From CAZXYF01 sp964644705 (lineage in GTDB: Bacteria; Planctomycetota; Brocadiia; SM23-32), in NCBI GenBank assembly GCA_964644705.1, contig CAZXYF010000058.1, positions 1-16,499 of the forward strand: a stretch of 16,499 nt of DNA, read 5' to 3'. Position 1 is the first letter of the stretch, and each line of letters opens with the position of its first letter. Both the position numbers and the translations under genes were made by a program. The notes below the pieces were generated by a model that worked only from the letters and a program-made list of their open reading frames with translations, did not search any database and was not told the DNA's origin. Below are positions 1 to 6,325 of the stretch, piece by piece.

Positions 1-120
1 GCGATCCGTAAGATCGCTACATGTTGGGCTAGTATGAATCCGCCCCCCTGGGGTTCAAGAAGATAAAAATCGGAACGCACTTATTGCCAACCGCTTAGCC
101 CTCAAGTATGTTGTAGCGAT
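1..120. repeat. Hairpin and inverted TGTAGCGAT motifs at left edge
   Basis: Bases 1-17 form a hairpin, GCGATC-CGTAA-GATCGC, that probably extends left of the window because base 18 onward reads TACAT. The nonamer ATCGCTACA at 13-21 recurs inverted as TGTAGCGAT at 112-120. Between them lies a C-rich run (about 43-49) and no reading frame that I would call. This is downstream of the minus-strand gene that ends at 125, so it could act as a transcription end or be a dispersed repeat. The symmetry is seen directly; the role is inferred. Confidence 0.4.
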
Positions 121-124
121 TGCA

Positions 125-763
125 CTATTTTTGCTGGCTCGTTTCCTGCGATTTGGTTTTCGTATCCTTCTCCAGCAGTTTGAAGGCATCGCCTTTCATA
201 AAGACGGCTCGGCTGTTTTTCGCGTTGAAACGGCCCACTCCCCAATTCAGAGGGTTGTTGTTTTTCCGTGGGGTGCGGACCAACAGGGTCAGGCCGAACG
301 GATTGGAACGGGGACCCAGGATTTTCAACAGCGCGCTGGTCATATTCTGGATTTTGTTCGCCGCGTTCTCTTCACCCCGCAAATCCGGGATCTGTAATTT
401 TAACTGGAAAGTCCCCCTGTTTCCCTGTTCGGGCATAAACTGAAAATTCTGAACTTTAAAATTGTTCCTGTTGAGCCATCCGCTCATGTACTGCAATCCA
501 CGACGCATACGTTTGGTGGCCGCTTTCGTCGTGCGCCCCTCGGGGAATTGACGTTCAACAGCTCCAACCCGGCTATCCATAGACTGAAGCATACCCACCA
601 GAGCTGCTTGCTGCCGCTTCAAGCGGTTCACCTGTTGCCGCAGCTTTTTGACCTCTGCCTGCAGCTCGGAAAACTCTTTCCGCGACACCGGATCCGATGC
701 GCCGAGACTTGATATGCCGAACACAGCGATCAACAGGACCATAAAACAGGACCTACGTTTCAT
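125..763 (-). CDS. Secreted coiled-coil protein of unknown function
   Basis: I do not recognise this 212-residue protein. The start is the ATG at 763, preceded by AGGGG 7-8 nt upstream; an upstream in-frame start at 823 lies on the promoter and would add 20 residues without signal character. The N-terminus is a typical signal peptide: MKRR, a hydrophobic core (about 7-20), then an SLGA-SD cleavage-like site near 22. Residues about 28-65 are a heptad-rich amphipathic segment (ELQAEVKKLRQQVNRLKRQ) predicted to be a coiled coil. The remainder is basic with alternating beta-like stretches, and the C-terminus is Lys/Ser/Gln-rich. It is probably periplasmic or envelope-associated. It has its own promoter and a 194-nt gap from the next gene, so it is likely monocistronic. 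No catalytic motif is visible. Confidence 0.8.
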   Translation of the reverse strand: MKRRSCFMVLLIAVFGISSLGASDPVSRKEFSELQAEVKKLRQQVNRLKRQQAALVGMLQSMDSRVGAVERQFPEGRTTKAATKRMRRGLQYMSGWLNRNNFKVQNFQFMPEQGNRGTFQLKLQIPDLRGEENAANKIQNMTSALLKILGPRSNPFGLTLLVRTPRKNNNPLNWGVGRFNAKNSRAVFMKGDAFKLLEKDTKTKSQETSQQK

Positions 764-805
764 AATTTTCCCCTGCAGTGAATTAAAGCTATCACATCCG
801 GATAC

Positions 806-834
806 ATTGTAGAATCTGGGCATCCCCCCGTCAA
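806..834 (-). promoter_or_regulatory. Sigma70-type promoter for the coiled-coil secreted protein gene
   Basis: On the minus strand TTGACG (834-829), a 17-nt spacer and TACAAT (811-806) form a near-consensus -35/-10 pair. Transcription would start near 799, giving a leader of about 36 nt before the ATG at 763. The spacer begins with a run of five G. Seen directly; activity is inferred. Confidence 0.75.
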
Positions 835-957
835 AACCGGCAAGTTGAAAAGCAGAAATATGTGATCCCTAACATTTCAGCCGGGAACCGGCGAAGACCG
901 TCGGGCGGAGATAATCCAGTGAGGATGATCCGCGATCAACGCGTTCACGGAAAAGTA

Positions 958-3798
958 TTACCTTCCCCCCAGCACCGCCGTCGCGTGGCGCGCGAACAGT
1001 CCCCTGATGTCCTCCCGGTAGTCCATGAGGATCTTTTTGCCCAGGCCTTTGTAATCACCACACCGGTAGAGGGCGCGGGCCAGGACGATCTCCCGTAGCG
1101 GGCCGGTGCGCCGGCGGCGTTCCCGTGGCTGATCATACAGCGGTTCTATTCTGCTCATCACATGTCCCTGCATGTCGGGTTTACCCAGCAGTTTGGCCAG
1201 CGGCTCAGCAGCCGAGGGGTGGGCGATGCGTTCAAGCGCCACAGCCACCGCCCGGTGATGTGATAGCGTGACGCCCGCGTCAAGCATGTCAATTTTTCCC
1301 AGAATGGTCTCCAGCGCCTCCGCATCCCCCGGCCAACCAAGTGCCATAATGAGCCCGTCGATGGGCGTCGGCAGGTGAGCATATTCGGCCATGTGACCCT
1401 GGAGGATCTTGGCATCCCACTCGTCCACCATTTCCAGCACCGGCCGCAGAATCGGTATGACCGCCCTGCTGCCGAGAAATCCCAGGATTTTGGCGTACAT
1501 GATTCTCGCGGCTCCCTCCGCTTGCTCCAGAGCCGCCTCCACGGCGGGACGGGCCGTATCCTGGTGCGACAGGATCACGGCCAGGGGACGCCCCGCCTCG
1601 GTGGGGTTGTCCGCCGTGGCCAGTTCCTCCACAGCTCCGACGACCGCATCGTCGGACAGGGGGAAGGAATCGGCGTGTTCCAGGGCCTCTGCGGGCAGGC
1701 TGCCCACCTCAACCAGATGACGTTGCAGCATCTGGACATCTATCTCGCGCACGGTCCGCTGCATTTCCGCCGCCATGGCACCGGCCACTCCCGCCGCGTA
1801 TCCCTGGTTGTGGAGATCCCTCTGCATACGTATCATTGCGCTGGCATCCCGATGCATGCTGATTCCCAGGCCGGTCACCAGTAAACCGTCCAGTCCCCGG
1901 GGCAGCAGGCAGCGGTAGGGGGTGTAGCACGAACCGCCCGGTGCCGGATGATTTTCCTTCCGTGATTCGGCGTCGTGGGGCAGCATGGCAAAGAAGGTGA
2001 GGCTCGGATACCCATGAGAGTCGTAATCACTGGCTGAATAACAAATGCTGTCCGGATAGGTGCGTCCGGCAACTTGATCGAGATAGGACAGTGTGTGATC
2101 TCCAACCACCCGGCGTCGCTCGCGCGTCTGAATCAGCGTTCCGGAATCGTAGGCCGAGTCATCCATGGTCTGGCGGGCCCCCAGGAACGTGCGGGAGGTG
2201 TCCACCACGTCGCACTCATCGACGAGCAGATAGTCGCTATTGACGTTGTTTGCATCCAGCGGGCGGGGCGGCAGGCCGGTGCCCTGCAGAGCAATATCGG
2301 TCGGATCGTGCCCGAACTGGCACTCCGCTCCCGCCGCGGCGGCCACGTCCGCGTTACCGGTGGCGTCAATGACGGTGTTGGCCCGCACGATGCCCCGTCC
2401 ATCGGGGCCAGCGAGGACGACGCCCCGAACGCGCCCATCATCCACCAGCGCCCCGCACACTACGGCTCCAAGCCAGATGTCACCGCCGGCATTGCGAATC
2501 TCGCGGCGATACCATTCCATTTTGTCGTCGATTGTGCATCCATCACCGGGGAACGGGACTTCATCCGAAAAACCTGCTGACCGCCCGTGGTACGGTTTGC
2601 CGATCAACCCCACGGTTCCGACCCCGCCGAGTCCCTCCTGGTACTCGATAACCAGCACGCTGCCCCCCTGCCGCGCGGCTCCGATGGCCGCACAGGCTCC
2701 CGATGTGCCGCCGCCAGCGACCACCACGTCGTATTCCGCAAGTAGAGGAGGAGAGCTGCTGCGATCGGGAATCGAGGAGTCAGCCCGCGGCGTCGATCGC
2801 ATGCCTCCGAGCGGCTCCTTCACCGCAAAGGAGAGAGATGCTGACTGGCGGGTGGCGGCGACCTCCATCTTCCCGCAGGCCGAGAGGTTGCGGCCGACAG
2901 TGGATATGGTGCGCCCAACGAAACGTCCGACCCGTTCACCGCAACACGGGCGGATCAGATCCTCCGCGGCACGTGCAGAGATGCCAGCGGATGGTCCCAG
3001 CACGTACAGTCTCTCGATGTGACGCGGCTGGAAGTTTCCAATCCGGATCGGATTCAGCGTCCCGTCATGACCGGTTTCCCCCCGGCTTTCGATGGCGTCG
3101 GAGGGCACGAAGATGAGGCGTTCCGAGGCGCGCTGTTGCCCCTGCCTGTAGGTCCGCTCGCGGGCGAGCTGTTCCGCACGTGCCAGGGGTATGAATGATT
3201 CATCGCCCAGGTCGAGATCAAGTTCGTGGGTGTAATAGCTGAGATTGCCTTTTTCACCGGGAAGGGGAATTCTTTGAACGGCATCGGGACACTCCCCGGC
3301 AAGCACCACACGGCGAGCTGTGGGGTTCTTTTGCGCGCGCTGCTTGAAAGATGCGCCGGCCAGGCGTGCGATGGTGCCGCGGTGGGTGCAATCAACGACC
3401 ATTTTGCCCATCACCGCCTGTCGCCCGGCCCGGTTCGCCACCACGCATCCGGCCAAATTCCCGTCGTCGTTCTGGATCACTTCCGTGGGGAACGTTCCAA
3501 AGCAAACGGTGACCCCGGCATCAAGGCAGGCCTCGTCAAGAACCTTTTTCACCCTCATGGGAGTGGCCGGATTTCCCCCGTTAAATATTTTCCTGGTGAT
3601 CGGACCGGACGACTCATCAGCCTTCTGCCACAGGAGAAGGGTGGAGCACATGTCATCGCCGAGGTAGGGGCGGGGCGCGGCCAAAAACACTTCGCACCCG
3701 TTTTCCGCCGCCACAGTTGCAGCGGCGACGGCCCGCACTGAGCCGCCGACAACAACGACGTCATATCTTCCGGTAATGGGGATTGAAGTCTGTGTCAT
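958..3798 (-). CDS. FAD-dependent oxidoreductase with tandem Rossmann domains and HEAT-like tail
   Basis: A 946-residue protein. The ATG at 3798 is chosen because AGGA lies 8 nt upstream; a TTG start at 3831 would add 11 residues without a better site. Residues 12-34 are a first Rossmann-like segment (YDVVVVGGS, positions 12-20). A second at 356-385 is canonical: G362, G364 and G367 form GxGxxG, E385 ends strand 2, and LGG at 390-392 follows. This matches the FAD_oxidored family (PF12831-like), whose members are predicted flavin oxidoreductases of unknown substrate. In the first copy the Gly equivalent to 364 is Ser20, the last Gly is Ala23 and the acidic residue is Ala41, so FAD binding there is probably lost. 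Residues from about 700 onward are helical repeats resembling HEAT units. No signal peptide is seen. It lies 69 nt downstream of the methyltransferase gene and may be co-transcribed. The substrate is unknown. Confidence 0.85.
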   Translation of the reverse strand: MTQTSIPITGRYDVVVVGGSVRAVAAATVAAENGCEVFLAAPRPYLGDDMCSTLLLWQKADESSGPITRKIFNGGNPATPMRVKKVLDEACLDAGVTVCFGTFPTEVIQNDDGNLAGCVVANRAGRQAVMGKMVVDCTHRGTIARLAGASFKQRAQKNPTARRVVLAGECPDAVQRIPLPGEKGNLSYYTHELDLDLGDESFIPLARAEQLARERTYRQGQQRASERLIFVPSDAIESRGETGHDGTLNPIRIGNFQPRHIERLYVLGPSAGISARAAEDLIRPCCGERVGRFVGRTISTVGRNLSACGKMEVAATRQSASLSFAVKEPLGGMRSTPRADSSIPDRSSSPPLLAEYDVVVAGGGTSGACAAIGAARQGGSVLVIEYQEGLGGVGTVGLIGKPYHGRSAGFSDEVPFPGDGCTIDDKMEWYRREIRNAGGDIWLGAVVCGALVDDGRVRGVVLAGPDGRGIVRANTVIDATGNADVAAAAGAECQFGHDPTDIALQGTGLPPRPLDANNVNSDYLLVDECDVVDTSRTFLGARQTMDDSAYDSGTLIQTRERRRVVGDHTLSYLDQVAGRTYPDSICYSASDYDSHGYPSLTFFAMLPHDAESRKENHPAPGGSCYTPYRCLLPRGLDGLLVTGLGISMHRDASAMIRMQRDLHNQGYAAGVAGAMAAEMQRTVREIDVQMLQRHLVEVGSLPAEALEHADSFPLSDDAVVGAVEELATADNPTEAGRPLAVILSHQDTARPAVEAALEQAEGAARIMYAKILGFLGSRAVIPILRPVLEMVDEWDAKILQGHMAEYAHLPTPIDGLIMALGWPGDAEALETILGKIDMLDAGVTLSHHRAVAVALERIAHPSAAEPLAKLLGKPDMQGHVMSRIEPLYDQPRERRRRTGPLREIVLARALYRCGDYKGLGKKILMDYREDIRGLFARHATAVLGGR

Positions 3799-3867
3799 GG
3801 ATTTATCCTGGCGCATAATGCAAAGAACCAAAAGCTCTCGCCCGGGAGTTCTGGGTAAAGGGGCTGT

Positions 3868-4800
3868 TCAATCACCGGCGGCATCTTCTCCGTCTCGGGA
3901 TTCGAAACTCAGGCCGGATTGGGTGGAGAACATGCCATCGTCCTGCATTTTTTTGCGGATGAGTGGGCGAAAATCGGGGTTGAGTTCATACCCCACTGAT
4001 TTTCGTTCCTCCAGCGCGGCCGCCTGGCTGGTGGTTCCGCTGCCGAGGAAGGGGTCCAGCACCGTTTCGCCGGCGAAACTGTACATCTTGATCAATCGTC
4101 GGGGCAGTTCCAGAGGAAATTGAGCGACGTGCCCCTCCTGCCGTTCCGGCGGCAGGCGCCATATCCCGCGGAACCAGTCGCTCCGTTGTTCCCGAGTGAG
4201 CCGACTGTTCTCCTTCTGATCCGCGGAGGGGCGCGGCCACTCACCGCGTTTGCGGAACAGGATGATATATTCATGCTCGTATGTAACATGCCCGTCCTTC
4301 GGATAATACGTGGACCCCATCCAGCTCCCGCCACCGGAGGTATTGGTGGTGGATATTTTCTGCCAGATGATGTTTCCCATGAAATCAAACCCGATGTCGC
4401 GTCCCATGTGGATGATGTCGGCGGGGATGGGTTTCACGCGATATCGTCCATGTTCGGAGGCACGGAGGTATTGATCACCAATATTAATGGCGGCCCGGCA
4501 TCCGGGATGCAGCACGCGATGGCATTCATCTATAACCCGCTGGAGACCCTCCAGGTACTCGTCATAACCCTGATCATACCCCAGCTGCTCGGGATGCGCG
4601 TAATCTTTTATGCACCAGTAGGGAGGGGAGGTGACGACCAGATGGATCGACTGATCCTCCAGTTCCGGCATACGGCGGCTATCGGAAAATATGACTCTGT
4701 GATCTGCCATTTTTGCTCGCACGAAGGTCGAAGTTGTCGAACCCTGTTTATGATAATTCGCGGTACCGTGGAATCCAATCGCCGGACCCTGACGCCCCAT
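3868..4800 (-). CDS. DNA methyltransferase (beta-class, N4-cytosine/N6-adenine type), apparently orphan
   Basis: Transfers a methyl group from S-adenosylmethionine to an exocyclic amino group of cytosine or adenine in DNA. The catalytic motif IV TSPPYW is at residues 57-62, and the SAM-binding motif DPFLGSGTT is near the C-terminus at 249-257. The order IV-then-I is typical of the beta class; SPPY is more usual for N4-cytosine enzymes, but the base cannot be assigned from sequence alone. The 310-residue form starts at 4800, where GGAAGGGA lies just upstream. The recognisable fold begins only at residue 31 (ATG at 4710), which has a plausible promoter upstream but no Shine-Dalgarno, so the true start could be 4710 (280 residues). 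No restriction endonuclease or vsr gene is adjacent. Divergent from the DUF3034 gene; the FAD oxidoreductase follows after 69 nt. Confidence 0.9.
   Translation of the reverse strand: MGRQGPAIGFHGTANYHKQGSTTSTFVRAKMADHRVIFSDSRRMPELEDQSIHLVVTSPPYWCIKDYAHPEQLGYDQGYDEYLEGLQRVIDECHRVLHPGCRAAINIGDQYLRASEHGRYRVKPIPADIIHMGRDIGFDFMGNIIWQKISTTNTSGGGSWMGSTYYPKDGHVTYEHEYIILFRKRGEWPRPSADQKENSRLTREQRSDWFRGIWRLPPERQEGHVAQFPLELPRRLIKMYSFAGETVLDPFLGSGTTSQAAALEERKSVGYELNPDFRPLIRKKMQDDGMFSTQSGLSFESRDGEDAAGD
4750..4778 (-). promoter_or_regulatory. Candidate promoter inside the annotated 5' end of the methyltransferase gene
   Basis: On the minus strand TTGGAT (4778-4773), 17 nt and TATCAT (4755-4750) form a reasonable -35/-10 pair. 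If used, the RNA would start near 4743 and translation would begin at the ATG at 4710, not 4800. The spacer contains an imperfect palindrome around GGTACC. The pair competes with the strong Shine-Dalgarno before 4800, so it is uncertain. Confidence 0.4.
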
Positions 4801-4848
4801 CTCATTTCCCTTCCGGAGCCGCCCATCAGCAAGTTTCCGGGATGACTT

Positions 4849-4878
4849 TTGACTTCAGGCCAACGCTTGTTGTACACT
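4849..4878 (+). promoter_or_regulatory. Sigma70-type promoter for the DUF3034 gene
   Basis: TTGACT (4849-4854), an 18-nt spacer and TACACT (4873-4878) match the vegetative consensus well. Transcription would start near 4885, leaving a leader of about 68 nt. This leader contains an AT-rich hairpin flanked by GCAG and CTGC at about 4891-4909. Confidence 0.65.
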
Positions 4879-4952
4879 TCCCGCGTGGCGCAGTAATGTT
4901 AATTCTGCGTGAGTTTCGCGTTAATTGTCCTTCTGTTTCAGGGAGTATCGCC

Positions 4953-5891
4953 ATGTTTCGACGAAGTTGCATTTGGGTTCTGGCATTTGTGTTTGGTCTG
5001 GCAATCATTTCGCAGGGTGTGATGGGGGCGCCTGAAGAGACCGAGGCCGAGGAAGGGCCTCCTATTCCACTGCACACGATCGAAGGCGTTGGTGGCGCGG
5101 TGCTGACCCCGATGGCGTATCCGGTCAATCCCGGACCAGAAGGTACTGTAATTGGCAAACCTTCCGTCTCGGCCCAGGCGGTCTGGATCGGCAGTAAGGA
5201 TATGCAGAATCTGGCGGCCACGGTGACCATCGCTCGTCGGCTGGAGCTGGGGTATGCGATCAATCGGCTCGGACTCGATGATTTCAATAATGAAATCAAT
5301 GAGGCAGGGCTCGATGTGGGCGATCACGACATCTACCTGCATCATTTCAACGCCAAACTCCTCCTGATTGAAGAGGGTATGGGCGACATGTCGTGGGTTC
5401 CCGCAGTGAGCGCTGGCGTGCACTACAAATACAACGAAGACATTGATCGTATCGACCATGACCTGGGCGGTAGGCTGAAGGGTATCGGACTGAGCAACAA
5501 CGAGGGATTTGACTACACCCTCACGGCCACAAAAACCGTCACGTGCCCGATGACAGGTAACAAGGTCATTCTCAATGCCGGGGCCCGCGCCTCAAAGGCC
5601 GCACAGTTCGGGCTGGCGGGTTTCAGTGATGACTATCGTATAACCGGCGAAGGCAGCATCGATATGCTGGTTACGGATCGCCTGGTAATCGGTGGCGAAT
5701 ACCGACAGAAAGAAAGTGGTCTGGACAAAATTGATGACCTCGTGGAACACGAGGATGACTGGTGGGATCTCCACGCCGCTTACATCCTCAACAACAACAC
5801 GGTCATGTATTTTGTTGGTGGTCACGCCGGCGGCGTGCTGAACCACCAGGATCAGAAGTTCTTCGGCGCTGTTCTGAAATATGAATTCTAA
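4953..5891 (+). CDS. DUF3034 family outer-membrane beta-barrel protein
   Basis: A 312-residue protein. The ATG at 4953 is chosen because AGGGAG lies 9 nt upstream and a signal peptide follows at once: MFRRS, a hydrophobic core at about 7-22 and VMGA-P near residue 26. The mature part opens with an acidic stretch (EETEAEEG) and then GVGGAVLTPMAYP. The rest is alternating amphipathic strands with aromatic residues and a C-terminal ...KYEF, the terminal aromatic residue typical of outer-membrane barrels. Phrases such as TATKTV, SKAAQFGLAGF, VIGGEYRQK and the acidic EHEDDWWD stretch match the DUF3034 family as I know it. Function is unknown; a porin-like or surface structural role is inferred. 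Monocistronic: its own promoter upstream and a strong terminator 27 nt after the stop. Confidence 0.85.
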   Translation: MFRRSCIWVLAFVFGLAIISQGVMGAPEETEAEEGPPIPLHTIEGVGGAVLTPMAYPVNPGPEGTVIGKPSVSAQAVWIGSKDMQNLAATVTIARRLELGYAINRLGLDDFNNEINEAGLDVGDHDIYLHHFNAKLLLIEEGMGDMSWVPAVSAGVHYKYNEDIDRIDHDLGGRLKGIGLSNNEGFDYTLTATKTVTCPMTGNKVILNAGARASKAAQFGLAGFSDDYRITGEGSIDMLVTDRLVIGGEYRQKESGLDKIDDLVEHEDDWWDLHAAYILNNNTVMYFVGGHAGGVLNHQDQKFFGAVLKYEF

Positions 5892-5918
5892 AAGTGCCGA
5901 CTGAAATCCGGAAGATAT

Positions 5919-5956
5919 GGCCCCGTTTCGACCATCGAAACGGGGCCTTTTTTATT
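5919..5956 (+). terminator. Intrinsic terminator of the DUF3034 gene
   Basis: A perfect 13-bp GC-rich stem, GGCCCCGTTTCGA at 5919-5931 paired with TCGAAACGGGGCC at 5935-5947, has a 3-nt loop CCA and is followed by TTTTTTTATT. This is a classic rho-independent terminator on the plus strand. Confidence 0.95.
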
Positions 5957-6100
5957 GGGGTTAGCCATACGTAACAAACGCTGCTCCCCGCCGGTGGCCA
6001 CGACGGAGATGGGATATTGTGCCTTTTATCGAGGCCCTTCCTCCACAGCCTTCATGGTTTTTCCCGACCTCTATCCTCTCACCGAAGAACAGGGGGCATT

Positions 6101-6137
6101 AGGCTCTGCCTGAGAAAGCGGTCGTCGGACCGAGCCT
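6101..6137. repeat. Nested hairpin (first module of structured region)
   Basis: AGGCT at 6101-6105 pairs with AGCCT at 6133-6137, enclosing a 5-bp GC-rich hairpin CGGTC-GTCG-GACCG at 6119-6132. It abuts the next hairpin module and overlaps it by a few bases. It is part of a gene-free stretch between the DUF3034 terminator and the 3' end of ileS. Confidence 0.45.
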
Positions 6138-6179
6138 CCTGCGCGCCATAGCATGGCGCTTCGGCGCCCACGCGGAGGC
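6134..6179. repeat. GC-rich imperfect palindrome with two mutually exclusive inner hairpins
   Basis: The outer stem GCCTCC (6134-6139) with GGAGGC (6174-6179) continues, after one bulged T, as GCG (6141-6143) with CGC (6171-6173). Inside, GCGCCAT-AGC-ATGGCGC (6143-6159) and GGCGC-TTCG-GCGCC (6155-6168, a TTCG tetraloop) overlap, so only one can form at a time. This is either a REP-like dispersed repeat or a structured RNA. No transposase is nearby. Confidence 0.5.
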
Positions 6180-6181
6180 GG

Positions 6182-6281
6182 GAGTGGTCCAATTCTTCGC
6201 TGGCGCGGACGCCGAAACAGGCCTATCCAGTGGAGGGAAGCCGATGCCGGCGGACGAAGCCAGCGGTGAATTGGGCCGCTC
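6182..6281 (+). repeat. Long inverted repeat with 21-22 bp paired arms (possible structured RNA)
   Basis: The arm at 6182-6204 pairs with 6259-6281, enclosing a 54-nt loop. It runs AGTGGTCCAATTC...CGCTGGC against GCCAGCG...GAATTGGGCCGCT. The only non-pair is T6196/T6267. Three pairs are T-G (6185/6278, 6188/6275, 6197/6266), which are wobble-compatible only if the plus strand is transcribed. The loop carries a direct repeat GCGGACG (6205-6211 and 6250-6256). It ends 44 nt beyond the ileS stop. Pairing is seen; RNA function is inferred. Confidence 0.5.
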
Positions 6282-6325
6282 GAATCAGGATCCGCTTTTT
6301 CAGACAGAGCCCGGCCCCAAAACCA

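Larger units (their letters stand above)
5957..6325. other. Gene-free interval with inverted-repeat modules
   Basis: No reading frame here has both a plausible start with a ribosome binding site and protein-like composition. A minus-strand frame ending near 5980 (...GAAFVTYG) is open for about 51 codons but has no usable start. The notable content is the chain of hairpins at 6101-6281 described separately. I see no clean terminator for ileS on the minus strand. The whole interval looks like an interspersed repeat or structured RNA locus; copy number cannot be judged from this window. Confidence 0.4.

Noticed and set aside
1..120. Integron attC-like site
   Set aside because: Inverted arms are present, but no core GTTRRRY-type sites or integrase are visible.
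5980..6090. Minus-strand open frame ending in GAAFVTYG
   Set aside because: About 51 codons, no start codon with a ribosome binding site, and embedded in a repeat-rich interval; more likely part of a dispersed element than a gene.
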